Source: Nostoc sp. LPT
Lineage (GTDB): Bacteria > Cyanobacteriota > Cyanobacteriia > Cyanobacteriales > Nostocaceae
Length of the DNA stretch: 41,748 nucleotides
Direction: 5' to 3'
Assembly (NCBI RefSeq): GCF_017115165.1
Contig: NZ_JABXKF010000137.1
Location: 1 to 41,748, forward strand
A program made the position numbers and the translations under genes. The notes under the pieces are model-generated. The model was not told the origin of the DNA, did no database searches, and was given only the letters and a program-made list of their open reading frames with translations. Below, piece after piece: positions 1 to 7,025 of this stretch. Within the stretch, counting starts at the first letter, position 1; the number at the start of each line of letters is the position of its first letter.

Positions 1-54
1 CTTCTCGCTGTGCTTGAGTCTCAAGCTCTTAAATACTAATTAGATAGTCAGGGG
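1..54. repeat. Diverged copy of a 54-bp repeat, also at 30721-30774
   Basis: These bases align without gaps to 30721-30774, with about 27 of 30 identities in the first part and about 17 of 24 in the rest. Similarity stops around base 54, where Xdh coding sequence begins. The second copy stops at a different neighbour, next to the ABC transporter's 3' end. A repeat with one shared edge and different flanks looks like the end of a moved or recombined segment. In the second copy it covers the start of a small minus-strand reading frame. Here the matching start codon is ATT and is followed by a stop. Confidence 0.6.
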
Positions 55-455
55 TTCGCGTTGAACCTGATTTAGGTGAAGTGCGAGTAACGCGTTGGGT
101 GGGAACTTTTGGCGTGGGACGAATACTCAACGCTAAAACAGCCAACAGTCAACTCATTGGTGGGATTATTTATGGCATCGGCATGGCATTAATGGAACAC
201 ACGGTCATAGACCAGAATCTAGGACGCGTTGTTAACCATGATTTAGCTGAGTATCACGTACCAGTCAACGCAGACGTTCCTGATATTGAGGTGTTGTTCG
301 TTGATGAACACGATCCACATATCAACCCGCTTGGTGTCAAGGGAGTTGGCGAAATTGGGATTACCGGCACGGCAGCAGCGATCGCTAACGCTGTCTATCA
401 TGCCACAGGTAAGCGCGTCCGCGATTTGCCAATTACATTAGACAAGCTGCTGTAG
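54..455 (+). pseudogene. 3' fragment of xanthine dehydrogenase/aldehyde oxidase molybdenum-binding subunit
   Basis: Coding similarity begins near base 54 (VRVEPDLGEVRVTRW) and runs to a normal stop. An in-frame TAG at 45-47 closes the frame upstream. The roughly 133 residues match the C-terminus of molybdopterin-binding large subunits of the xanthine oxidase family (XdhB/PaoC type, usually 700-800 residues): GxGRILNxKTANSQLIGGIIYGIGMAL, then NPLGVKGVGEIGITGTAAAIANAV, which carries the invariant active-site Glu of the family in the GVGEIG motif. Most of the enzyme, including most of the cofactor-binding region, is missing, so the fragment cannot be active. The break coincides with the repeat at 1-54. 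Maturation genes xdhC and mocA-like lie 3 kb away and are intact. The fragment start at 81 (GTG) is not a real start. Confidence 0.85.
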
Positions 456-464
456 ATAGAAAAT

Positions 465-494
465 GCGTAGGCGTAGCCAGCCGTAGGCATCGCC
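465..494 (+). repeat. Small dispersed repeat (GCGTAGGCGTAGCC type)
   Basis: Imperfectly palindromic, GC-rich 30-base unit just after the Xdh stop. Its reverse complement (GGCGATGCCTACGGC...) belongs to the same family as the in-frame copies at 20181, 27068, 37419 and 38724. This copy is intergenic and touches the 43-bp direct repeat starting at 491. Confidence 0.65.
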
Positions 495-533
495 GAAACG
501 ATGAAAGCTCAATCATCCGATTGGCGATCGCTA
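491..533 (+). repeat. 43-bp direct repeat, left copy (partner 1634-1676)
   Basis: Both copies start CGCCGAAACGATGAAA and end GCGATCGCTA, with four mismatches in 43 positions. They flank the CDF transporter gene in the same orientation, so recombination between them would delete or amplify it. Confidence 0.75.
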
Positions 534-653
534 CATTATCAGTATGAGCAAGAAGTTCATACATTTCTTTTGCCAGTCAGTAGAAGTCTCAGGGTTGATG
601 ACGACTAAAGTAGAATTTGGTACTCTCAGCTTGGAATCACTGTAGTTACGTCC

Positions 654-1592
654 GTGACCGAGATGAGTAGTCGATCAGCCCGCTCCTACGCTTTCTTGTC
701 GATTGCAGCGGCAATCGTCACTATTGCCCTAAAGTTTGGCGCTTACCTGCTAACCGGGTCAGTGGGACTGCTTTCAGATGCTATTGAGTCAATTGTAAAT
801 CTTGTGGCAGCATTGGTCGCTCTATGGGCATTGACCTATGCTGATAAACCAGCCGATGCCGAACACGCCTTTGGACATTCTAAAGCTGAATACTTCTCCA
901 GTGGTGCAGAAGGTGCGTTGATTATAGTGGCAGCCATCAGCATTGCTGTTGAAGCTTGGGGACGCTTGTTGCATCCAGAACCGTTAACACAGCTTGGATG
1001 GGGGTTGGCACTCTCCCTATTTGCAACTGCAATCAACGGCATTGTTGCCTTTATCTTGCTACGGGCAGGGCGACGGTTGCGTTCCATTACACTCAGGGCT
1101 GATGCTCACCACCTGTTTACCGATGTGGTGACTTCGGGTGGTGTGGTAGTTGGAATCTTCCTCGTCAAGGTAACAGGCGCTCTCGTACTCGATCCAATTG
1201 TCGCCCTGATAGTAGCAGCAAATATTACTTGGACAGGATTTCGTTTGCTGCGGGAAACCAGTAGCGCGTTACTGGATGCAGCTTTGCCTAAAAAAGAAAT
1301 TGACGCAATCAAGAGCATCCTTAACGAGTACAAACATCAGGATATCCAGTTCCATGCCTTGCGAACCCGCACTGCTGGAACCCGCCGCTTTGTTTCCTTT
1401 CATGTTCTTGTGCCTGGATCTTGGACAGTGCAACAAGGGCATGATTTATGCGAGGCAATTGAGCTTGCTATTCTTCGGGTGCTACCTTCAACCCACGTTA
1501 CAACTCACCTGGAACCTGTAGAAGATCCAGTTTCTTGGGAAGATTTGGAGTTGGAGCGTCCGAGCAATCAGCAAATGCAAGATATTAGATAA
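654..1592 (+). CDS. Cation diffusion facilitator (CDF) family metal efflux protein
   Basis: A 312-residue inner-membrane antiporter that should export divalent metal ions in exchange for protons. About six membrane segments span residues 10-185. They are followed by a cytoplasmic ferredoxin-like domain (roughly 210-295) with the family pattern VSFHVLVPG...HDLCEAIE and a HLEP end. Metal-site residues visible are D42 in TM2 (LLSDAIES) and H153/D157 in TM5 (HHLFTD). The second TM2 acidic residue found in YiiP is not at the usual spacing (E45 instead), so the metal is not predictable. The conserved GHSKAEYFS loop is present. The first possible start is GTG at 654 and an ATG follows at 663; neither has a strong ribosome site. 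The gene stands alone between two 43-bp direct repeats. Confidence 0.9.
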   Translation: MTEMSSRSARSYAFLSIAAAIVTIALKFGAYLLTGSVGLLSDAIESIVNLVAALVALWALTYADKPADAEHAFGHSKAEYFSSGAEGALIIVAAISIAVEAWGRLLHPEPLTQLGWGLALSLFATAINGIVAFILLRAGRRLRSITLRADAHHLFTDVVTSGGVVVGIFLVKVTGALVLDPIVALIVAANITWTGFRLLRETSSALLDAALPKKEIDAIKSILNEYKHQDIQFHALRTRTAGTRRFVSFHVLVPGSWTVQQGHDLCEAIELAILRVLPSTHVTTHLEPVEDPVSWEDLELERPSNQQMQDIR

Positions 1593-1633
1593 GAGATTAA
1601 TTGCTGCCGTAGAGATTTAAAGAATCGCGCGAT

Positions 1634-1676
1634 CGCCGAAACGATGAAAACTCAATCATACAATTAGCGATCGCTA
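1634..1676 (+). repeat. 43-bp direct repeat, right copy
   Basis: Matches 491-533 (39 of 43 positions). It starts CGCCGAAACGATGAAA, ends in a HIP1 palindrome and lies just downstream of the CDF gene. Confidence 0.75.
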
Positions 1677-1699
1677 ATTTCCAAACTCAATTAAGTTGA

Positions 1700-2074
1700 T
1701 TAACTTGCGATCGCATCTGGCTTTTTGCGCGTGGGACGCTTGCGCTCTGATTTTTTCTTCAGTCCCACAGCTTGAGCCTGATCGCTATCTGAGCCATATT
1801 GTCCGCGCACGACTTCTTTCATCGCTAATACAGCATTATGAAATTCCCATTCTGCTAATCGAGCAGCATCAGAAGCAGCACGGTATAAGGCTAGTTTCTC
1901 AGTTTCAGTTTGTTGAGAAATCAACATCGTCTGATAAACTTCCTGTAACTTGGCAGTTGAGGCATCAGCACGAGTTGTGTTGTAGGTGCTGACAGTTTGC
2001 AAACCGTGGAATGAGTCAATATCTTGACTAATCAATTGAGGGCGCAAACGGTTTGTTGTATTTTGGGGAGCCAT
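1700..2074 (-). CDS. Hypothetical cyanobacterial protein with lysine/arginine-rich tail
   Basis: About 124 residues from the ATG at 2074 (MAPQNTTNRLRPQ). The frame is open to 2113, but the internal ATG gives the more natural N-terminus. It is predicted soluble and helical: residues 15-95 are rich in Ala, Gln, Thr and Glu with a heptad-like look, and the tail is very basic (KKKSERKRPTRKKPD). It has no signal peptide, membrane segment or catalytic motif. I do not recognise a named domain; similar short conserved proteins occur in Nostoc. The codons for its KKKSER stretch recur at about 2433-2455, 340 bases upstream, so the 3' end of a second copy may have been captured there next to the tandem repeat. 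Confidence 0.6.
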   Translation of the reverse strand: MAPQNTTNRLRPQLISQDIDSFHGLQTVSTYNTTRADASTAKLQEVYQTMLISQQTETEKLALYRAASDAARLAEWEFHNAVLAMKEVVRGQYGSDSDQAQAVGLKKKSERKRPTRKKPDAIAS

Positions 2075-2187
2075 ACATGCATAGTTAGTAAATTGTACAT
2101 TTAATGTACCCATTACAACAAAAAAATTAACAGTAAGATAAAATTTTCAGATAGGGCAAGGTTAGAAAGGGTGGTTTAAGATAACAG

Positions 2188-2376
2188 GTCGATGTATTGG
2201 CATTACAGACCGATGTATTGGCATTACAAGTCGATGCATTAACATTCCAGACCGATGTATTGGCATTACAAGTCGATGCATTAACATTCCAGACCGATGT
2301 ATTGGCATTACAAGTCGATGCATTAACATTCCAGACCGATGTATTGGCATTACAAGTCGATGCATTAACATTCCAG
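2188..2376 (+). repeat. Tandem array of nine 21-bp units
   Basis: The units alternate between two 21-base versions, ACCGATGTATTGGCATTACAA and GTCGATGCATTAACATTCCAG less their last base when quoted in 20 bases. This gives a 42-base higher-order period repeated four times after a first variant unit; a degenerate tenth unit follows to about 2395. Because 21 is a multiple of three, several frames stay open across it, and one reads as heptads (TDVLALQ/VDALTFQ). No start signal or flanking coding sequence supports translation. A related array with the same GTCGATGCA core, on the opposite strand, is at 10551-10634. Confidence 0.85.
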
Positions 2377-2569
2377 ACTGATGCAATTACAAAACCGTAA
2401 GACGACACTAATTGGCAAGTAGCGCGATCGCAATTGCGCTCTGATTTTTTCTTAAATCTAACCACTTACCATTACAAAGGTATGAGTTATAACTTAGTAA
2501 AGCAGGATCTGAGTTATAGCTATTTGTCACAATAGTAATAGTTAGAATCTTATCCGCTTTCTCCAATAG
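2377..2569. other. Non-coding spacer with a fragment similar to the 1700-2074 gene
   Basis: Contains about 19 bases (TTGCGCTCTGATTTTTTCTT) shared with 1743-1762 inside the hypothetical gene, plus AT-rich sequence. I see no gene or clear promoter here. Confidence 0.5.
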
Positions 2570-3127
2570 GCTAACGATGTTTTCGATACGGAATTGGGGG
2601 AGGTCATCAAACCCTCAAGTGTCCAAGGGCAATTCCTCACGGGAGTGTATCATGGCGACCAAAAACGCTTGGATGCTGAAATTGATATTGCTTTATAGCC
2701 TTTCAAGGCTGACAAAAAGAGGGAACCGAATAAAAAAAAGGGGAAATTTTGGCGATATCCAATCGGCACAACTCTTGTGTTGGGATCGCCAGATAGACGA
2801 TTCTTCTTAAATGCCTATGGTTTCATGGGGAATGATTTTAAAGTCAAAGCTACTGCTGATGATATCTGGTATTCGTTAAGTTGCCTCTGGGAAAAGGTGC
2901 GGCTAAAAGGTCATGGATTAGAGGTTACTATCCCGATAATTGGTTCCGATCTTGCTCGGACAAATCTTCCCCGCATGACTTTAACGAAACTGATTGTTAT
3001 TTCCTTCATTGCTGCGTCCAAGAAAGACTTTGTAACAAAGAAATTAACAGTAGTCATCCATCCCAAAGACCTCGATTCGGTGGATTTGTATGCATTAGAA
3101 GACTTTTTGGACTCAACGTGCTTTTAA
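2570..3127 (+). pseudogene. Macro-domain protein of the DUF6430/ThsA_Macro type, broken
   Basis: One frame reads from 2570 (ANDVFDTELGEVIKPSS...) to the stop at 3127 and is interrupted by a single in-frame TAG at 2696-2698 (DIAL-stop-PFKADKK, probably a former Lys or Gln). The order of elements is typical of this family: NDxFDT, then VQGQFL, then RYPIGTTL, then FFLNAYGxM, then the ligand-loop-like VTIPIIGSDLARTNLPR, then a C-terminal IISFIAASKKxF...LTVVIHPKDL. An upstream part is missing or unreadable: an in-frame TAG lies at 2567. In the family this macro domain usually follows a membrane or other N-terminal domain, and the relative in Thoeris ThsA senses a signal nucleotide. A defence role here is only inference by family. 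It is not functional as read. Confidence 0.7.
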
Positions 3128-3228
3128 GCCAAAACCTTTTAGCTGCTTGTCGGTCGCGTTTAGCACTCAGCATAAAGCTAATCGTGTTCATCTATGTCGC
3201 ATTTTAGTCTCTTGAAAGAATATAATAC

Positions 3229-3873
3229 TTACTTAAGCATCGATTTTTGCAAAAAAACTTGTAATTGTTCGTAATCCTTTGGCGTATCAATATCGATGTC
3301 CCCTAACGTAAACGGAATAGAAAACACTTGGTTGAGGTTATTATTAATAACTCTTTTTGCTCCTGAAGTTTCTTTCAAAGCAGCAAGTTCGGAAAAAAAT
3401 ATTTGACTAAATAAAGCGGGTACACCTAATGTACCCCCATATTCACAAGCAATTATCGGTTTTTTTGTTGAATAATATGCATCAACAAGTTGATTAATAA
3501 TTTGGTGAGAAACAAATGGCTGGTCACAAAGTGTAATAACTACTGCTTCTATTTTTTGCGGAAGATTATTTAACAATTCAATACCACTTTTGATTGAAGT
3601 ATTCATTCCACAAGCCCAATTGGGATTGTTAACTACTGTAACGGGAAGTTGCTTAATTTGGGGATAAATTTGTTCTGCATTTGCTCCAAGTACTACTACC
3701 ACAGGTTGACAAACTGAAGCGATCGCCATTTCTGTAATATATTGCAAGAAACTACGTCCTTGGTAAAGCAATAGTTGTTTTGGTGTACCCATACGAGTAG
3801 ATGCACCAGCAGCAAGAATTAAAATGGCTATGGTTGATTTTTCTTTGTCTATTTGCTCAGTATGAAATACCAT
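3229..3873 (-). CDS. MocA-like molybdenum cofactor nucleotidyltransferase
   Basis: 214 residues with an NTP_transferase_3 (MobA/MocA) fold. The nucleotide-binding motif LAAGASTRMGTPKQLL is at about residues 20-35, then VVVLGANAEQI, NPNWACGMNTSIKSG and the metal-binding VVITLCDQPF at about residue 112. Enzymes of this type transfer CMP (MocA) or GMP to molybdopterin; the split from MobA and its pairing with xdhC favour the cytidylyl form used by xanthine dehydrogenase-family enzymes. It lies 12 bases downstream of xdhC on the same strand and is almost certainly cotranscribed. The substrate nucleotide is inferred, not shown by a diagnostic residue I can verify. Confidence 0.85.
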   Translation of the reverse strand: MVFHTEQIDKEKSTIAILILAAGASTRMGTPKQLLLYQGRSFLQYITEMAIASVCQPVVVVLGANAEQIYPQIKQLPVTVVNNPNWACGMNTSIKSGIELLNNLPQKIEAVVITLCDQPFVSHQIINQLVDAYYSTKKPIIACEYGGTLGVPALFSQIFFSELAALKETSGAKRVINNNLNQVFSIPFTLGDIDIDTPKDYEQLQVFLQKSMLK

Positions 3874-3885
3874 AACAGATAAAAA

Positions 3886-5043
3886 CTATGTGGTCAGTAG
3901 CAAGTTTAAGTTGCTTTCATAGGATTGGTGAATTGGTTGATTGCGATTTTTTAAAAAATTACCACTGCGGTTTGTTAGCACTGCTTGAATTTCCGCAATA
4001 ATAGCGATCGCTATACCAACAGGAGTATCTGCTCCAATGTCAATTCCAATCGGGCCGTGTAATCTTTTTAATTGTTCAGAAGTATAAACTATTCCTTGCA
4101 AACGCAAATCTTCAAGCAATCTTTCAGTACGTGCCTTTGGCCCTAAAACCCCTATATAGCGTGCAGGAGATGGCAGCAACATTTTCAAAATTTCCAGGTC
4201 ATCAAGGTAATTATGCGTCATCACTACAGCAACTGTGTTGACATCTATAAATACCTGTTTATGTATAATTTCTCGCCGACTTAGAATCACATCACAAGCT
4301 ATTGGAAATCGCGCTCTAGTTGCCTCATTAGCTCGACAATCGACTACAGTAACGTCCCAACCTAATGCTTGAGCAAACTGTGCTACGGGTACAGCGTCAT
4401 AACCAGCACCAAATATTACTAGAGGCGTGGGTGGGTGAATGACTTCGATAAAAACTTCTGCACTGCCTAAAAGTAACTGATAGTTTTTTACACTTGACTT
4501 TTGATTAGTAAAGGCTGCTTGAGTATCTGCAATCAAAGATTGAATTAAATTTGCATCTTTGATATCAGTGCTAATTTTACCATTTGGATACAGCAGTAAG
4601 CGCGACCCAAGTTTCACATCTACCTTGCCTTCAAAGGCAAAAACTGTAGCAATAACACCCAAATGTTTTTTATGAAAGCATTCCTGTGTAAAAGCGATCG
4701 CATTCGCTGTACTTTCTTTTTCAAGACGTTCGATCAGAACTTGCACTGTCCCATTGCACCCCAAACCAAAGCCCCAAAGAATATCTTCAGAGGCGGTATT
4801 ATCGTAAGTCACAACAATTGGTTCGCCGTCCGACATTCGTTGTTGAGTATGCTCAAATACGTCGTTCTCTAAGCAACCTGCGCTAATTGTTCCGATCATC
4901 CGACCTGTATTTGTCATTAACATTTTGGCACCTGGTCGGCGATAGGTAGAACCTTGAGTTTTGACTACAGTGGCAAGGAAAGTGGTTTCACCACTTTTTT
5001 GACTTGACTCGAAGCCTTCTAAAATTGCTTGTAATTCGTTCAT
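3886..5043 (-). CDS. xdhC: XdhC/CoxI family maturation factor
   Basis: 385 residues in two parts. The N-terminal XdhC_CoxI domain (about 10-110) has TVVKTQGSTYRRPGAKMLM and the cysteine-containing TISAGCLENDV. The C-terminal Rossmann domain (about 205-350) has LVIFGAGYDAVPVAQFA, VVMTHNYLDDLEIL, YIGVLGPKARTERLL and GPIGIDIGADTPVGIAIAI. XdhC binds molybdenum cofactor and is needed to insert the sulfurated form into xanthine dehydrogenase-type enzymes. It leads the two-gene operon with the mocA-like gene. The client enzyme is not intact in this window: only the tail at 54-455 is seen. The client may lie elsewhere, or these may be orphan maturation genes. Confidence 0.9.
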   Translation of the reverse strand: MNELQAILEGFESSQKSGETTFLATVVKTQGSTYRRPGAKMLMTNTGRMIGTISAGCLENDVFEHTQQRMSDGEPIVVTYDNTASEDILWGFGLGCNGTVQVLIERLEKESTANAIAFTQECFHKKHLGVIATVFAFEGKVDVKLGSRLLLYPNGKISTDIKDANLIQSLIADTQAAFTNQKSSVKNYQLLLGSAEVFIEVIHPPTPLVIFGAGYDAVPVAQFAQALGWDVTVVDCRANEATRARFPIACDVILSRREIIHKQVFIDVNTVAVVMTHNYLDDLEILKMLLPSPARYIGVLGPKARTERLLEDLRLQGIVYTSEQLKRLHGPIGIDIGADTPVGIAIAIIAEIQAVLTNRSGNFLKNRNQPIHQSYESNLNLLLTT

Positions 5044-5392
5044 TGGATTACTTATTTTTCTGTTTCTAACAGTTTGTCAGCTTGAGTAGACAGTCCCAAT
5101 AAAAACAATCTAATGACTGCACCATTGTGCATCGCTGCTAGTATTAAACACGACGCCCGTTAATGATTGCAGTATATGCATTAGACTGACTGCGTTGTTT
5201 CCCGCCGCAAACATTGCGGCGTTGTGTTATCCAAGATAAGCGAAAATATCGCTGAAATCATGCCCCGCAAGATAGTTGTCAATTTGAGTCATTTATCTAT
5301 TATTATAGTTAGCACGGAATCTTGAAAGAGGGTTTATCTACAGCAGCGGATTTGATCGGCTGGTTCAATAGTGTTAAAGAAAGCTGACCACT
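5044..5392. other. Intergenic region with one perfect hairpin and a possible dead small ORF
   Basis: CGCCGCA (5203-5209) pairs perfectly with TGCGGCG (5215-5221) around a 5-base loop. It has no T-run, so it is not a standard terminator. On the minus strand a frame opens at 5292 (MTQIDNYLAGHDFSDIF), meets TAA at 5227-5229, and continues in frame to about 5110. I do not recognise it. The xdhC promoter should lie here, but I see no convincing boxes. Confidence 0.4.
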
Positions 5393-6190
5393 TTACTCAA
5401 CCTCCTCACAATGAATTAACAGCTTTTCCATCGCTTCTGCTAGAGAAATTAATTCTGTCCAAGAGGAACCGCTAACTAAATTTTGGGCGTGAGCTAATCG
5501 GTTTCGCAACTGTTCAGCAGACTTAAGAAAACGTTCGCCAAACCGTTTTGATTTTAGTCCTAGTTGCTGGAGAAGTTCTGGTTGATTTAAAATCAACTCT
5601 CGCTTGTCACAGAATTGTAAATAATCTAACAAATCGGTGGCTTCGTTTCTTTCCTGACTCTCTCGCCATAGTCGTTGAGCAACTTCTAAGCGCTCAGGTT
5701 TAAGGACTTTTTGCCAAGAATCTTGGGGATAGTAAATCCGCACCAGCCGCAGCAAATTCATTTCTAGCAGCGTTACTAAGCCAAACAGTAACATTCGCAC
5801 GGGTGCTTTTTGCAAATCACCACAGGTAACAATACCACTTACCTGATTGCAATCTAAGACAAACAATCGCGGAGTTTGTTGCAAAATGGGTAGCAACTTT
5901 ATCAGTGGGGTGGAAATGGCAATTAGTTCTTTGGGATGAAACACCCGTTGATAGTCGCTACATTTACCTTTTTTGTCTGGGATCAAACTAGAGCGTTCTA
6001 CATAACCGCTAATAATATCTCCCATCTCAACGCCGATAACATCAAAATTTTGTGCTTGCATCCAATGCAGCACTTCTTTCGCCTCCGCATCAGCTGGCAT
6101 AGCTTTTAGGGGTTCTGCCACGTATTCAATGGTGATATTGTTCTCAAATAAACTCCGCAGGTCTTGAGAACGTGATTTTAGGTGTTTCAT
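5393..6190 (-). CDS. CBS-domain protein with C-terminal HEPN-like domain
   Basis: 265 residues. Residues about 12-75 and 85-135 look like a pair of CBS motifs (AKEVLHWMQAQNFDVIGVE...GYVERSSL; TPLIKLLPILQQTPRLFVLD...GIVTCGDLQ), which usually bind adenine nucleotides. The C-terminal ~125 residues are helical and end in ERFLKSAEQLRNRLAHAQ, containing R229-x4-H234. This is the RxxxxH signature of HEPN domains, many of which are metal-independent RNases in toxin-antitoxin, CRISPR and abortive-infection systems; others are non-catalytic. A nucleotide-sensing module joined to a possible RNase suggests ligand-gated RNA cleavage, but that is inference. It is monocistronic by position, with no adjacent MNT or antitoxin gene. 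No signal peptide or membrane segment. Confidence 0.75.
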   Translation of the reverse strand: MKHLKSRSQDLRSLFENNITIEYVAEPLKAMPADAEAKEVLHWMQAQNFDVIGVEMGDIISGYVERSSLIPDKKGKCSDYQRVFHPKELIAISTPLIKLLPILQQTPRLFVLDCNQVSGIVTCGDLQKAPVRMLLFGLVTLLEMNLLRLVRIYYPQDSWQKVLKPERLEVAQRLWRESQERNEATDLLDYLQFCDKRELILNQPELLQQLGLKSKRFGERFLKSAEQLRNRLAHAQNLVSGSSWTELISLAEAMEKLLIHCEEVE

Positions 6191-6545
6191 CCCCCGGCTG
6201 TGAACTCACGTTAAATAATCCTACGGCACTCACGCGATCGCCAGTGGAATTTTCTGCTAGATTACCTTTGCATAGGCATCGCTATCCCAACAAATACCAC
6301 AGACTTCACGTTATACCATCTTAGTTGGTAATAATTTAGTGATGATTTAGACAATTTCAAGTAACAAAATATTTCGCATCTAGAAGAAAATAAATATATA
6401 TGTAGTTTACTATATGAGATTAATTGATTAATTTGCGATTAAAATGCCGAAAACACTGACAAAAAATGTTATTACTAAAACGACGTAACGAATTGATAGT
6501 TGGTAGAATTTTACCAAGATAACCAAAATTGATAATAATATTATT
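6191..6545. other. Divergent intergenic region between CBS-HEPN and RHH-Mop genes
   Basis: AT-rich 355 bases that must hold both promoters. An AT-rich palindrome-like run (TAATTGATTAATTTGCGATTA around 6420, less its final base) and TTGATAATAATATTATT just before the plus-strand start are the only visible features. An RHH protein often binds its own promoter, so an operator may lie here, but I cannot define one. Confidence 0.35.
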
Positions 6546-6992
6546 ATGCCAAGAAAAGAACAAGGATGGGTTACATTTCAAACCTCAGAGGACGAGCGGA
6601 AGATTTTAGAGGAGTTTTGCGAACAGTCTCAACGCACTAAGACTGAGATTCTGCGGGAACTTGTGCGTAGTCTCACTCAGCATTCCTCAACATCAATATC
6701 ACCAGCAAATCAGCAGGAAAAACAGGAAGATATTGACTACACTCAAAAGCCTGATATAGAAAGTAGTATTCAAAAGAAATCACTAAAAGTTAGCTCTCGC
6801 AATATTCTTAAAGGTGTAATTAAACGAGTTGTTTATGGAGCAGTTAATAGTGAGGTTACTTTGGAGATTATTCACAAAGTAGAATTAACTTCGATTATCA
6901 CTAGAGCTTCCGCAGAAGAGTTGGAATTATCTGAGGGAAAAGAAGCTTATGCAGTTATTAAATCTAACGATATTGTCATTGCTAGAGAATAG
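6546..6992 (+). CDS. RHH-like N-terminus fused to Mop (molybdate-binding) domain
   Basis: 148 residues. Residues 1-45 (GWVTFQTSEDERKILEEFCE...TKTEILRELVRSL) look like a ribbon-helix-helix DNA-binding unit: one strand, then two helices. A polar linker (about 46-82) follows. Residues 83-148 are a Mop/TOBE molbindin domain (SSRNILKGVIKRVVYGAVNSEV...ITRASAEELELSEGKEAYAVIKSNDIVIA), the oligomerising domain that binds molybdate or tungstate in ModE, ModC and molbindins. The simplest reading is a compact molybdate-responsive regulator or storage protein. ModE-type regulators normally use a winged helix, so an RHH version is unusual. The neighbouring molybdoenzyme maturation genes fit this. No strong ribosome site is visible; the ATG at 6546 is the first in frame. 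Confidence 0.8.
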   Translation: MPRKEQGWVTFQTSEDERKILEEFCEQSQRTKTEILRELVRSLTQHSSTSISPANQQEKQEDIDYTQKPDIESSIQKKSLKVSSRNILKGVIKRVVYGAVNSEVTLEIIHKVELTSIITRASAEELELSEGKEAYAVIKSNDIVIARE

Positions 6993-7025
6993 AAATACAT
7001 TAATTTTGGGTGTTAGATATTAATT

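Noticed and set aside
2188..2376. CRISPR array
   Set aside because: Units are contiguous 21-mers without spacers, and no cas genes are present.
2197..2400. Plus-strand frame with TDVLALQ/VDALTFQ heptads
   Set aside because: It comes wholly from the 21-bp tandem array, starts at TTG without a ribosome site, and the other strand is equally open.
2127..2465. Minus-strand 112-residue frame over the same array (NASTCNANTSVW repeats)
   Set aside because: Same cause: a period divisible by three keeps frames open. Only the first few codons (KKKSER) resemble a real gene, and they are a scrap.
5203..5221. Intrinsic terminator after a gene
   Set aside because: The stem is perfect but there is no T-run on either strand and no gene ends next to it.
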